Part shown: positions 1 to 14,006 of the stretch, piece by piece | Position numbering within the stretch: position 1 is the first letter of the stretch | Layout of the letters: each line of letters opens with the position of its first letter | NCBI RefSeq assembly: GCF_050436995.1 | Contig: NC_134757.1 | Span: 5,344,501 to 5,408,500 of the forward strand | DNA length: 64,000 nt | Direction: 5' to 3' | Source: Anticarsia gemmatalis | Taxonomy: Eukaryota > Arthropoda > Insecta > Lepidoptera > Erebidae | Translations under genes and position numbers: made by a program | Notes under the pieces: model-generated | Database searches by the model: none | The model's input: the letters and a program-made list of their open reading frames with translations, nothing else | What the model was told of the DNA's origin: nothing

Positions 1-2799
1 CAATCGGAAATCCGACAAATAAATGAATACTTTCAGATCATTGGATTCGCGGCACGTGTCTCTTTAAGTACGGCACGTGGTCTTATACGCATCGGGGCGG
101 AAAGTAGGCCGCCGAGTGAGGGACTGTCGGCCGATTGACAGTGTACAGGGAAGTGCAATGATACGGAATAATCTCCTCACACATGCTGATGGCTCAGTCA
201 CCAATAGGGACGGAGAAAGTGACAACTGCGATATTTTATTACAATTCGTTTAGTAACTTTTATATTCGCTTTCTTATAATTGTTTATGTTCGGATTGTTC
301 AAGATAACTCTTTTTATTGATTGATTTAGTTTGTTGTGTGAGTTCCACAGGAAACATATCTTATACCGAATCATAGCAGAAAACTTTTCAGTGTATTGCG
401 TCCTTTATTATTTGACTGCTATCTCATTGCCAAATTAGCCATCTATTATTCCGTCCTTCCCGCAATTTGAAGCTTCTTCCGGACAACAGCGCATTGTAGT
501 CTCACGTATTGAAATGACAATAGCGCGAATGACAATATTCAAGGACTCCCATAGAAATACCTTTATTGAGAGATGTTCGCTGATCTTTTGTGAGATCCCC
601 GTACCGTGCCCACCACCGGGGCCTACCTCGTGAATCAGAATAACACTGCGAACGATGAACCTCGTCCGTGCGAGTAACTCGATATTTCAACGCGACCTAT
701 TCTGCCGATAAACACTTTATTTGGAACTTTCTCATATTTTAACGTGAAGTTATCGGTTACATAAATAAGTTCAACAGATAAAGCATGTCAGCGTGTTTAC
801 TCTACTAATTCTTCTTCCTCTTGACATGTTATATTGCAGCCATTTGTTGGGCTCTATACCTCTCCAGATTTACATAAAGCCATATAAATTTTATATTTCT
901 TGGAACATATTCCTAACTCGAGAGTTTGTAGAAAGCGGGTTAATTGTTCTCGATTAAGAAAGGCTAACCTAATTCCAATTTCTCTGTTCGATTGTACGTT
1001 ATTGTGTTGAACAAGAGGTCGGTTATCGGCACGTTTTGTTGCCTTACAAAACGTTGAAGATATCGGCAGTACCTACAATCTATATGAGTCAGTATCAGCA
1101 CCTACTACAGAAATATAAACCGCTACTCATTACCGATGTGATAAATATCTGATAATTCCTCGAATAAAAAGTTATCAGCGGCTTATCGCAAATATTTTTA
1201 AACTTCTTTCCGCGTCGCGAATCGCAGCCGTGTTCGCACGCCAAAGGGCCAGGTGTTAAGATCTTATTACGGAACAAACGAGTCTATGTTCCGTCGCCTA
1301 AACAAAACTGAACAACGAATACTTGTTCCATTCGCAGCCTACGGGATAAACAGACCAGCATGACTGTACACCGATACGATCAGAATAAATTATTAATCAT
1401 GAATATTAATACAAACCACGTGGGCTCCACTCAAGGGTGAACAACAGCTAGCTGCCTTGAACACTTACCTAAAACAAAGGAAACACAATTTATATTTACA
1501 TGTTTTGAATACACAGTATATTAAAATACATTTGGTTGAATGTGCGTTTTCCATAAACAATAGTTATTTTGAAGCTAGCTTTTGCTAACGTTTCACATTG
1601 CTTTTGTTAGTGTTTTCCTCTCCGGAACCGTAGGTTCAACTGTGCGAGTGCAGTAAAATATAAAAATATAGTGGACCTAAAACCGTGAAAACTTAAAGTT
1701 GCATAAAATCTTAAAGTTTATACCGTTATTACATTCTGTCAATTCTGTGACGTTATACTGATATTGTACTCTGAAAAGGTTTTAGTTTAATACCACCATC
1801 ACGTTTCACAAATAGCCCTTCAAATCTCTTTCAATAGTCAGAAGATTGAGTGAAATGAGGGAGAAATAAAAATAATTAAATTGTGCTTCGTTTAGTGTCA
1901 GTTTGACGTACATTTATGTGATGTGGCCACCCCGAAGAGCATTGCTATTGTGGTGTTCACGCCATCTGACGGACGCACGGACGTGACTGGGGGAATTCAA
2001 TCTAGGGACTCATTGTCCGTTCTCATTTAATGGCACCTTTGTCCAATATTTGAACGAACACTTAAAATGGATTGTGCTGTTGGCTTGATGAAAGGGAAAT
2101 GACGGAACAATTGTAATTGACGAAAGTTTGTTTTGTAGAGTTTCTCGCTATGCGTACCTTTTATTTAAAGTTATTTCTTTAAAATTTTATTTTTTCTTCA
2201 GATATTTTGGCCAGAACCTCATCTTTATACTTTTTTAATAACCTTAAATATTTCAGAATATTTATCTGCTTTTAGCAGTTATAATTGAAAGAAACCTTAT
2301 CAAAATAAAAAGTTTTCTCAGACAGTCGTAAATTGGATGAAAAACAAAACAAATAAAAGAATCAAATTAAGCACTTCCAATAAACACCCATACGTTACTT
2401 AAAGTTGATATAAGTAGCGCACCGTTCATAAATCTCTTTATCTAAATGAAACTCATAAAGGGCTGCCGTTCGATAGCTTTTAAATCGCTTTATTAAGATG
2501 CTTTTAGACTAATTAATGATCAAGCGCCGCTATATCTTTGAGAGACAGTTCGATTAATGAAACAGGAATAGTCCTGTACCCGTAGTAAGTTTAAAGCGTG
2601 GTATTCGTGTATGCGTGACAAGAACAATGACGTCACGCAACATACGGCTGGGTATAAATAAAGTACAGACACAGAAAAATAAAACAACGCATGCTTTGTA
2701 AGTGGAATGCCTTTCGTGTTTCCCTGAGGACAGTACGTTCCTGCTTTGTAATATTTTGTTCCTTTTTTGCTTGTTGCTCTCACGCAACATTTCTGCAAT

Positions 2800-2905
2800 T
2801 TCGTACCTATTTCCTTTTTTTTGTTGTCCCACTGCTGGGCAAGGGTCTCGATCCCAATCGAGGGAGGTGTTAGGCCTTGAGTCCATCACGCTGAACAATT
2901 AAGAG
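2800..2905 (+). repeat. Interspersed repeat with conserved tail (CCCACTGCTGGGCAAGG type), copy 1
   Basis: Reads CCCACTGCTGGGCAAGGGTC, then a GAGGGAGG segment, then TTAGGCCTTGAGTCCATCA. The same order of blocks recurs at 13.09, 13.49 and 52.12 kb and, reversed, at 45.49 kb, with a partial copy at 49.9 kb. I take it to be the 3' tail of a dispersed lepidopteran retroelement; which family it belongs to cannot be settled here. Confidence 0.6.
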
Positions 2906-5050
2906 TTGGGTATTAAGTACTCTTAAGAAAATGATAAACAATTTTCATTCACAATAATATTCATATATTTTCAGAAATATAAAGTTGTTATAGGTGACAT
3001 AGTTCCACAGGGCAAAGACATCAAAACATTGTATTGTATTAGGGAAAGTCGTAAAGTCAACAATAAAATTGTGATGAATTGCACTCGCGTCCATATGTCT
3101 TGCAACATCAAAGTAGTTATATAAGTTACAAAGAATAATAAATTACTATTCAGCTATAAAAATGTGCTGTAAAATTATTATACAAACGTTGGCTAATAGA
3201 AATTACTATAAATGTCATGTTTTAATAAACTTCTGCAGAGATGTTTTATTGTTTTAGGACTTCAAACTAATCTAATTTAGAAAATAATAATTAAGGCAAT
3301 ATTTATTCAGGTAATCCTTTCTTTATATTTTATTGCAAATTCCTAATTTAAAGGTAACGGATAAAGATGTGTATACGTATGTATATAAAATCAAACTTTT
3401 CACTTCAGGCTTTTTTTAGCTCTGCTCCTGATGAACAAATATTAATTTAATCCTCGTCTGAAAATTGTCATTCCAGACAATAAATTTATTTTAGAACCAT
3501 CTGTTCAAAGCAATAATACAAACCACAACATAATGTGTGGCCGAGTCGCGTCGGCTATTTTCGTCCAAGTTCAATTATTTTCTGGCTAAACCGTGTTGGG
3601 ACGCATTAGAACTGACTTCATTTAATTTAAATTTAACTCGCCGCAACCGGAGATATCTCGAATTACTCCTGCTATTGCTAATGGAAAAACAATAAAGCAA
3701 CCGTTCTTAGCCACAACGATGTTATGGCTTACCACGTAATTGTTTTGAACAACTCAATCTTTTAACTTCATACCGATTCATTATAAACCTTTATTGCTGT
3801 GCGATTTTAATATCTTTCTCTTGTACGGTAATGTATATTTTGACAGTTATATTTCTTAAAAAAAAAGCGCCATTTACAGCCGCTGCTCATCCTTCAATCC
3901 GTCAAAATGAGAAATTCATTCTGTCAATTTCCCTCGAAACCAGCACCTCAGATAAAAAGTAAATGTTTAATTATTGCAATTCACTCACGAATATTTAATA
4001 TCGCCTTGATTGCTATTTTTACGGCTCTCGGCCTGTAAAAAATGTTTCGTGTGAGTGTTCCGTGTGTTGTTCGTGTAATAAATCGTTGTCCACAGCTTAT
4101 TAAGGATGGTAATTTTGTAGTGAACGCCTTATAAGTGCATGATTAATTATCCGATATCGCGGAGAGCGCGCTTCTTCGTCAATCGATTATTACTGCAGCC
4201 ACCATCAGGCCCCGAGGTGCGTCTTAATGGGGATTCCGAAAGCAGTGGTGTCACTTTTTGCGGCGAACATTTAATCATTAAAGGCGTAGGCATGTAGTAT
4301 GTACCAACATCATTTGGTCGATAAAACTTTTGGTAAGAAATGCACATCCGCATTCCCTTCAGTGTTTAAAACAAATAACTGTACATGAACAATTTGTATT
4401 GTTAATCGTTACCATATTGGGTCCGGCTTAAAGGGATTTCATTTCCCAATCCATAATTTTCAAATAATTTCAATTGATACGATAAAGTGCTACAAAAACT
4501 TGTATTGCAATTAGGTACCTACAATCGTTTAACAAGACGTGGGAGGTGTTAGGGCGTCAGGTAATTGGAATTGCATGGGTTATTCTCGCAAAACGTTCTG
4601 ATACGGCCATTTATGACGTGTAATTATGTCGGTCAAATCAAATCGTAACGTAGGCTGCGTGACTGCACTAAACTATGCGTGGGATTAACCCTACCACTTC
4701 ACTATTCCTATGAACTTTGAATGTGCTATATTAGATTATATTATACACATTCAGAATTATCTCCGCAATTTAATCTTTGATCTTATCGTAATGTCTGTTT
4801 TAGCACGTACGAGCAATGTTTTACTGGCTATAAAATAGTGATTCAATTTGTTACGTAGATAAAAACAGTCTTTATTGTTAAGCATTCAATCTTTACTTTT
4901 AATAAAAATATACAAAAATGATAAGCAATCTTTTTACTGGTTGTCAAGGAAAAAATACTCTTTGGATAATGTAGCAAGAAGTGTCAGTCAGCGCAGCATT
5001 AGCCATTAGCAATCATTATCCAATTCTTAATTAATTAAAAGAAATTCAAT

Positions 5051-5281
5051 TCAACACCAAAGAGAGAACTTAAAAATCGAAATCGTCACGAAAATACGAC
5101 GACAGCAAACGGGTCCGCATCTCCCACGCGAATTCCTCGCAGGGCAGTCGGTGCAATCGCCAACCATAGTACTGACTGCCAAGACATAGCAGAATGTCCC
5201 ACACCTGCCCTCAGAACAGACACACTTTAATACGACAACCGCACACGTTTTATCGTCACCACAGACGTTTTTATATCCCAC
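5051..5281 (-). CDS. Hypothetical cysteine-rich ORF (low confidence)
   Basis: An open frame of 76 codons with 12 cysteines, including pairs spaced CxC, CxxC and CC, in a patch that is GC-richer than its flanks. The frame opens at a GTG; an in-frame ATG occurs only in the middle, so if real it would need to be an exon. A weak acceptor-like AG lies just upstream at the TTAAAG before 5,285, but no good donor stands out before the TGA. I do not recognise the protein. The cysteine spacing could be chance in a TGT/TGC-rich stretch. Confidence 0.12.
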   Translation of the reverse strand: MGYKNVCGDDKTCAVVVLKCVCSEGRCGTFCYVLAVSTMVGDCTDCPARNSRGRCGPVCCRRIFVTISIFKFSLWC

Positions 5282-8200
5282 ATATACCTTTAAGAGCGAG
5301 GCAAGTACTGGTATGACACTTAGTTCGCATTATCTCGAGTACATTTTAAAATATTATTAGAATTCCACTGCTTTAGAGCCTCCGTGCTACTTGCGGAATA
5401 TGGCTTGGTTATTATAATGTTTTGCCCAGTTCTGTTTGTGTTGTTATATTCCTAAATAAATATTTGTGATGGCTATAGTTTAAATGAATAGTGATTAAAA
5501 AAACAAGTATGACCCACATTTTACTTTTTGTTTTGACATCTTTTATCAGGTCGACATTTAATTAAAAAACGATTATACATTACATTTCCGGAAAAAAAAT
5601 GATTTCTATCGAAACTAGGACACTTTATTTTGCGTGGTTGATCTACTTTTAAACATACTTGGCTTTCAAATAATTTTTATATCCCATAAATATCAACTAA
5701 GTATACAAAATTTTCTATAACGCAGCGTTTTCACAAGATTTTCTTTTAAAGAATAAAATTATCACAGAAATGGCACTATTATGTTATTGTGAAATAGAAA
5801 CTCGATATGTGAAAGTTTGTTTTTGGGAATTTTCTTGAAAATCCATGAAGCGTGGGTGAGCAGACCACCTTGGCTTTTGTTGTATAACACAAAATGTATC
5901 GATATGTATAAAATAAACATTATTTTAAATCCGCGGAAGAGCCGGTCGTGAGGTCGATATTCAAATGGAGTCGCGGCAAGTTGACGTGCAACTTAATTGA
6001 AATGTATTATGCAAATACATTTATGCACATAAATAACACGTCCTGACACTTATCTGTGGAGGTCGTTGACCTCGCTGATTCATCAGCCGAATTCAAGATT
6101 AGGACGCGTTCGATATTCTGTCGATATGTCGATACGTTCCAGTTTCACTTCACGAAGCAGCAAACATAAAATTGATGGACGAACGTTTTGTATTTCTGTA
6201 TATTAACTTTTTGGAATGCAAGTTTGTTGGTAAAAAATATCTAAGATGAAACTGAAAGGCATGATTAAATAAGAAACAACGCTAACACAACATTTAGAAC
6301 AGATAAGTAGAATTACAATAATAAATGTTAAGCACTTAGGCATTTACCATTTATGAAGACTCAAAATTCAAAACTATAAATCTATAAAGGAAATAAAATT
6401 CCAATTATTATTTCACAGTACCTACTCGATGAATGAAATAAACAAATAGGAACCTAGTAATTAAGTCAATTATAATTATCGTTAACCACAATATTATTGA
6501 ACCAGGAATAAACATTTATTAAAGACTTTAATTCCCTGTATAATGATTCAGATGAATTAAGAATAGTGATCTCATCATTAGAAGTATAATCCTCTTTCGT
6601 GGAATCCTCGAATAAAATTCATAAGAAGCGCTCAGTGTTCCGTAAAATGTATTTATTGGCTTCTATAACCAATAATACATAATGTATGAGTAACGTGACC
6701 CTTCATTATTCTCTTAAAACGGGACTTTGGGGAAGCGGGATTATGCGTACGCCGCAAATAAATATGACGCACTTATTTATTAAGAAAAACCAGTGATAAG
6801 CAGCTCTTGCCGAACCAAAGGTTAAGAAAGCAGAACACAAAAAGATATTTCATTTTTAAGAAAATGTAAGCTACATAATTTCATGATTATTCTAAATTAA
6901 GTAGCTGAATGACCCGTAAGAAAATAAGGATAGATTCCGAGATAGTGTCAACAGTAAAATATAGTGACTTTGGGTACCTTAGATAAATCTACGCTATGCG
7001 ATTTTAGTAGATACTAAAAGTTACCTTAATAATAGGTACTTAAATAACGTTCCAACCTTCTTTATATTTTCCGGAAAACTGCCAGTGGACGGTCCTGTTA
7101 AAGGCCGCAATTAATGGTAACCAAAATATTTGTCAATTTATTGTTATGGTAACGTAATAATTCTCACTGGAATCCTACCCTACAATGTCAACAGTTGCAC
7201 AAGCATTCGACCCCACATCGTTATCTTTTCATCTCAAATACTTATAGACAAAGTATTTTGAGGTTTGGTTTATGTTTATTGTTTATAGAAATGTTATTTA
7301 AGGAATGGCTGACGAAGTTTTAATTTTATTAATGTTTGTGACCATGCTTGAGAGTTAAATCAAATAGATGACATTTTTTTATCGACCTAATATTCCCACA
7401 TGTATGATTCTGAAAATGCTATTCAGTTCCATATTCTTTCAAACATTGTCCTTCAGTTTTCAATAAATATGCAGTAATACGCATTACTTAGTTACAATAT
7501 TAGTTAGTTATTAGTATACAAGTTCTAGAATCCAAGAAAAAAATTATGAACTAAATACTTCGCCAAATAAGCCATTAGAGTAGTTCGTAGAAAGACTTCA
7601 CTTAATAGCATAGTGATTAGCTTCGTAAGGAATTGGCACCAGGCGCCATTGTGATGTTTACAACACAGTGTTTAGTGTATTTCCGTAATTGTTTCAAGTT
7701 CAAAAGATGCCCATAAACCGGCGAACACGACTAAACTATGCTATCTACGCCATAAACGCTAGGTTTCATTAGAGATAAAACGCCGTACTTGGCAACTATT
7801 TTATAAAGGGAAACTTATTTTGTTTCACCTTGTTTGTTAGTCACAATTTAATTCTATTAAAAGCCTTGGCTACTCTCAAGTTGCCTAGAAGTATTTTAAA
7901 CTACATGTGTTTTAGAGCAGTAATTTCCTGAGAAGACCAAAATTACGATGTGCGTTTTTGTCCCGTGCTGCGTCTTGCGCAACTAACCAACACAATCGTC
8001 ATAAAAATCATCATCAACCATCAAAATTATTCTACAAGCTATAAAATAAACTTGAACATGTACAAATGTATAAAATTTGATCCATTGGACATCGTAACTG
8101 CAGTTTTTCCGAATGTAAAAACGCATATATTGAAGGCAGTGACCCCACGTCCCCTATAAACTAATAAAAAGTACCATAACACAGGTTATTGTCAATCATA

Positions 8201-8947
8201 ATGTGGAAAGAGTCATGCCAAAGGTGTAAAGTTTTATCACTCGAGAACTCGTAAACGAAACCGAATGATGCAGGCTATTGTAAAAGAAATTATGCTCATA
8301 ATCCCCGGTTACGTAATACTGTCATGATAACATCGTCTTGTGATATGGAGATTATGAAGAAATATAAAGTGTAACTTCTTACCTGAGAGTGACGGAATGC
8401 CGTTATCCGTAACTTGACATTTTAAAACTTATTCCTATGTTAGATGCAGGCTTGTTTGTGCCATTATTCTCATAATTACGCTCATTTTTCTAATAAAATT
8501 GTTCTCGAGCATGAAACCTTTAATGTAGCGTAAACTAACTAAGAAAATTATCAATTTTATCTAACTAAACCTTTTTCATTATATTTTACAAAAAAAATGG
8601 CGAGATGATTAGGACTCCTAGACATTAGGACTCCTAACACATATTTACGTTAGCCTCTTAAACTAACGATGACGAGTAAATGTCCTCAACTATATTAATA
8701 CAATATTGTTAGTTAAACCACTGTTCTAATTAAGTTAGCCGAGTCATTTACGATGACATCACGAATAGTTTCAGACACTTGAACTCTCTTAGCTGGAAGA
8801 CTAGGATAATAAATTAATTCTTTGACTGTCTATGCATTAGTCATTTGAAATCCTCCCACGGAATATGATGGTTTATTCTATTTATAGTTGGGACTTCACA
8901 TGAATTAAATTAGCAAAAATAGACTCATGACGGCAACTTTATAATAA

Positions 8948-9160
8948 ACAAGCGCCGCGCCCCGGCTTCGCCCAGTTTAAACAGCAATTTTACAAGAAAC
9001 CTTTACAACTTTTACACATACACCTTCCTTTTAAATCACTCTATCTATTAAAAAAAGATACATCAAAATCCGTTGCGTAGTTTTAAAGATCTAAGCATAC
9101 ATACATACCTACAGACATAGGGAAGGGACTTTGCTTTATACTATGTAGCGATTTCTCTCT
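8948..9160 (+). mobile_element. Non-LTR retrotransposon 3' fragment (RTE-like)
   Basis: Begins with a GCGCCGCGCCCCGGCTTCGC block and ends with a stretch reading 'CCGTTGCGTAGTTTTAAAGA', a run of CATA repeats and 'ACTTTGCTTTATACTATGTA'. I recall this order from the 3' ends of truncated non-LTR elements scattered through lepidopteran genomes. No open frame remains. The superfamily is from memory and unverified. Confidence 0.5.
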
Positions 9161-9485
9161 TATTATAAGGCACAGGCTGTTATCAAACAGCCAAAAATAA
9201 CTACCGAGTCCAGAATGACGTCATAAGACCGGTCTTTTTAATTGCGATGTTCTTTTATGGAACAAGTTTTGCTGATAAATAAAGAAGGTACCTAACTTTT
9301 GGGAGTGAATTTTACGTAAACAAGTTGCTGAAGAAATACATAGTTTTACCAAGTTTTAAACTTAATCGAAAGATGCAGTATGTGATCGTAATGAATGTAA
9401 AGTCACTCTATTTACCAGCCTATTAGTAACCAAATTGTGGCTATTACTAAACGATCAATTGGGTTAAGGTACCTTAACGCGGATA

Positions 9486-9665
9486 TTCTACAGATGGGTG
9501 ACCGCATAGTGGTAATTGAGCTGAGCTACGTGCTGCGGAGGGCACGTAAAAATTCGGTCCAAGTTATTGTAAATTGCGATAATAGTTGTTAAACTACGTC
9601 TTCGGGCGGCTTGAACAACTTTGATGACACATAGGTAGACTACTAACCAATCGATGCATAAATGA
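9486..9665 (+). mobile_element. 5S-rRNA-derived SINE fragment, copy 1
   Basis: Starts near GATGGGTGACC, the C-box region of 5S rRNA, continues through a 'GGAGGGCACGTAAAAA' block, and ends with 'GGGCGGCTTGAACAACTTTG'. The same body occurs at 53.1 kb and 61.3 kb, and a longer copy that keeps the 5S head occurs at 59.4 kb. The 5' end is truncated here. Confidence 0.6.
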
Positions 9666-10049
9666 ATGACTACCAGCATTCTTACGTACTAGAAAGTTAG
9701 GCAATATTTCCGAGTGGTGGCCTTTAAAATAGAAAACAATAGCTGTTACTGCAGTAATATTTCACTTTGTTATAATACCCTATTATTTACTTCTCAAGTG
9801 AAAATAAACGCATAAAGCCTTACTCACTTGTCTTGTAAATTGCTTTCAACTTTCTCAGAAAGTTATCGTTGAACTGCGCATCAGAAGGTTTAACACAATA
9901 TTGAGTATTAAAATTTAAAGTGCATTATTTCGCAGGGTCATAATAATATTTAAGGAAGTGAGCTCGTGCTTCTGATAACGAATTATTTCCTTTATCAACC
10001 GCATATATGTATGTAAGTTGTTATTAGCGTTTAAGTACCTAATAAGCAG

Positions 10050-10290
10050 GTTTGGGCGGTGCCTACGGTCTGGGCGATAGAGTATGTATGTGACTGGTAA
10101 TCACGGGGTCTCAGGTTCGATTTCCTATCATATTTATATTAGAATATCTATTAATAGTAGATCAGGGTTTCGTGGCTATATGGTATGGCAAAAGGTCCGC
10201 CCCTTATTACAAGGGACTGACATTGTAAGTGGCGAAACGTGTGTGTATCTCTGACACCTCTTTCTACAGCTTTAGCGCTATCTATTTTTA
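10050..10290 (+). mobile_element. tRNA-related SINE
   Basis: A tRNA-like promoter is recognisable from the box-B-like GGTTCGATTTCC at about 10,114, preceded by a weaker box-A-like stretch. The body then contains 'ATGGTATGGCAAAAGG' and 'ACTGACATTGTAAGTGGCG'. It would not fold as a functional tRNA. Boundaries are approximate and I saw no clear target-site duplication. Confidence 0.45.
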
Positions 10291-12774
10291 CCTTAAAAAG
10301 TCCAATAAAAGGTCCTATACACGACACAACTGGTAAATTTCCCTAAAATTTTAATAGTTACCCGATCCGTTTCCACTTTACATAATTGCGTTATAAGTCA
10401 GCCTCTATAAAATGATATCATACGCGCATCATTATGAATAACGAGGCTCACTAATGCATACTAATCTACATCAACCCTGGGGCCTACGATGATTTATTCG
10501 ATACCGCTATGAACTGATACAAGTAAATATCGTGAACGTTGAATAACCAGTCAATTATTTTAGACTTATTTTATTAAATTGTTGTATTATGGTGTTGTGC
10601 TAAGCATTTTATTGGTCTTTTAACATTTTTTTTATTGTATTTAAAACACTTTTGCTTACACTTTGGGGTATAATAGGCACGATGTTATGTATGTATGTAA
10701 ATTGAAAACTACTGAGTTACTGTTTAATATAAACTGAAACGTCGTAGTTATAATTCAAAAACGGTCTGTGGGGAATGAGCGTACTTATGACAAGTTAACA
10801 CATAACTTATCAATCAATCAATAGATCTTTGTAGCCCTCGACCACAAACTTGTACTCAGTCAAAGGATCAAATAAATTTCAATAGACATCCGATAAATAC
10901 GCCTATGAATAACATTAAAACATTTCAATCAAATGAACCAAGGACGTATCGTACCACAATCAGATTATGAATAATGCAATCAAAAGGAATGATGAATCGA
11001 ATAAAAAATGTGTTGTAAACGGTACAGACGGGTCCAATCATCGGGGGTTTAGAACATGTGATGTATAATAGTCGCGCCCTCGATACCAAGCGAGAAAAAC
11101 TTAGAACCATTAGAAGCACAGTTATATAAAACGAATAACATTGAACAAATGCGGTAAAAAGTTAAGAACTGGTCAGATACGTTGAGTAACGGTCCTGCGA
11201 CAGTCAATGAGTAGGAAAAACTAGTCGCACGCAACTGCGATTGGTCGCGTTGTCGTTGGTACTTTCTGTTTTTGTTACGCAAATATCGTGTTTTTGTAAG
11301 TCAAGGTGAGGCGAGCACCTGTGTCAATGTATTATCTAAACAATAAGTTATATCATAACGAGGAAGTTTATATTTATCTAAGTGCTACTCTCCTCTAACA
11401 TCAGTTTAAGTGGCATCTTATTACACATGTGAGATAATATGCACATAGTGTTTTCTAAAGAATGCCGAATTGGTCGAAACCAAATAAACCAACTTTTTTC
11501 CTAACTTTCTTAATACATTTCGTTTACACAATTTAAAACCCTTTGTTTAGTTTTATTACATTAAAAAATTATACCGATTTGACTTGAAAGCAGTTTTTGG
11601 TAACTGAATTACCAACTTATATGCACAATATGTAAAACCCTAGAAATATAGCTCTCAATTTTTACCTTTAGCTTAATCTTGCTTCATACCACAAAAGACA
11701 TACGACCCATTTATGTTACCGTCTATAATTACTCGCGAGACCGGCGAAGGAGATGACATCCAATCCTAGTAGTTACGAGGAGCACCGTTAACGCCACGTA
11801 ACTGTACATAATGTGACCAAGTTATGTTGACACCGGCTACCACCGCACCTCCTTACGCGAACAGACAACTTAATTGACTTGGGTTATTAGCTTTCAGAGA
11901 CAAATGTTTGTTTAACCGCGCCCGTTATTCTGTGAAAAGTTAGTAGGAGGTGTGTCAAAATTTGATTTTGTGAGAAGAAAATTCGCATTTATAGATAGGT
12001 AACGATAACGTATGAGACAAAGTCAGACAGACCATGCATTCTAAATAACTTAGCAGTTAAAAACAAGTTACGTGTTGCCTGTAATTGAACATTTATCATA
12101 GTTTATGTGTCTAATTAAACCAGTAAAAGAGCATTATTGTTTTTTACTTATAAAAAAATCTTAAATCATAAATGTCTTTTTATTATGAAACAGTGAATCT
12201 GACCTTCTTATAATTGTAAGTGATAAGGCAAGAATAACAGTTGAGTCATCTGGGTACAACCCATTTGTAGGAAATTTCTCGTGACGTCATAGTTAATTAT
12301 GAGGATATCGTTATCAAAGATATATGATTCTTTGATGATAACCCTTTCCTTGAAAATCGCCTACACGAAATATAAACACACTTTAACATACGATTAGATA
12401 GTCATAACGGTTAAGCTGAAATACATTTTCAACTGAAGTATTTAGGTTAATTTTGTAGACTACCACAGATCTAATGAAAATATACCAACCACGTCTGACT
12501 GGAAAATCTATTTTTTTTAAATCGTGATCGTATTTTTTATCCTTGTACGCTTTACTTAAGCTTCACATATACGAATTCAATGCTGACCACAGATACTTCA
12601 CTTCTCTTTCTACCTTTAAATTCGCCTAAAGTTATTGTCGCTAAGAAATAGCTCATCTTCCTTCGTTGAGACTGAAGCCACTATAGGTTATCTTACAATT
12701 TAATCCCAATTCTATCACTTGTAAGCTTTTAAAAGCATAACAGAAAGACTGAAGCAGGTACTATCGAATTTATA

Positions 12775-13590
12775 ATATAACTTATAAAATTTCTCCACCT
12801 TTAAATTCCCAGCCAATTTAAAGCAAAATCACAAAATGAAAACGATCGTATTGACCAATACATTAAATAGTCTGGTCAAGTCCTCTGGCTACAAGACATT
12901 TAACATTTACAAGTACATGGTATGATACAAGGACCGACAGTACAAGAGTCGCGTATTGACGTTCGCTCGCTGCTACATGCGTTTAAACGCTACCGACTTA
13001 TTAAATTACTTGTTGATGGCTGTCGTACCTCATTATTGGGAGGAATATTCAACAGTTGAGATGCTAAACTTTTTTTAAATTATTGCTGTTCTACTTCTAG
13101 GCAAGTGTCTCCTCCCGAATTGAGGTAGGGATTAGGCCTTGAGTCCATCACGTTGGCCAAGAGCGGGTTGTAGACGGGTTGGGTTTATAGGCATGCAAGA
13201 TTTCAGATAAAATTTCTTCGCCGTTAAATTCCCAGTCAATTAAAAGCCCAAACACAAAATGTAAACGATCATAGTGACCAATACATTAAGTAGTCTGAAG
13301 TCGTCTAGCTACAAGACATCTAACATTTACAAGTACATGGTATGATACAAGGACCGACAGTACAAGAGCCGCGTATTGACGTTCGCTCGCTGCTACATGC
13401 GTTTAAACGCTACCGACTTATTAAATTACTTGTTGATGGCTGTTGAGGAGAATATTTAACTATTCAGATACATAGCTTTTTTTACCCATGAGAGTGCAAG
13501 GGAGAGTCTCTTCCCGCAATGAGGGAAGGGTTAGACTTTGAGTTCACCACATTTGCCAAGAGCGGATTGGATTTTTAGGCATATAAGTTT
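12775..13590. repeat. Tandem duplication, two units of about 420 bp
   Basis: Two adjacent units repeat with a period of 420 bp. Each holds, in order, a block near 'AAATTCCCAG', a core (12,901-13,023 and 13,321-13,443), and the conserved retroelement-like tail with 'GGCAAG' and 'TTAG...TTGAGT' (13,090-13,180 and 13,490-13,570). The flanks of the units have diverged by many substitutions and small indels, but the 123-bp core differs at only one position that I can see. The tail shows that at least part of each unit is of mobile-element origin. Confidence 0.85.
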
Positions 13591-13744
13591 TTTTACGCAG
13601 TATTGTAACTAGGCAATTCGAAAATGAATTTACTTTTAATGACATTTTAAACGTGTAAAGATTACACATATTTCAAAACACTTTAAAAATTCAACGGTTT
13701 TCCACTTAAATGATTATTATTGAACATAATATTATCTATACTAA

Positions 13745-14006
13745 TCTATACTAATATTATAAAGCTGAAGAGTTTGTTTGTTTGTTTGTTTGTTTGTTTG
13801 AACGCGCTAATATCAGGAACTACGGGTCCGACTTGAAAAAATCGTTCAGTGTTAGATAGCCCATTTATCGAGGAAGGTTATAGGCTATATATCATCACGC
13901 TACGACCAATAGGAGCAGAGTAACAGAAAAAAATGTTACAAAAACGGGGAAAAATTTTACCCATTCTCTCTTATGTGACGCAAGCGAAGTTGCGCGGGTC
14001 AGCTAG
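13745..14006 (+). mobile_element. Non-autonomous Helitron (Lep1 type), copy 1
   Basis: The element starts with TCTATACTAATATTATAAAG after an A and ends with CTAG before a T, as expected for Helitrons, which insert between A and T without target duplication. A hairpin (CGCAA, loop GCGAAG, TTGCG) ends 11 bases before the CTAG. A (GTTT)n run follows the 5' end. Length is 262 bp, the same as the copy at 58.0 kb. The first bases, TCTATACTAA, are duplicated immediately upstream at 13,735. Confidence 0.85.

Noticed and set aside
2640..2700. Strong TATAAATA box as a promoter
   Set aside because: No initiator at the right distance and no plausible downstream exon; the frames that follow belong to a dispersed repeat.
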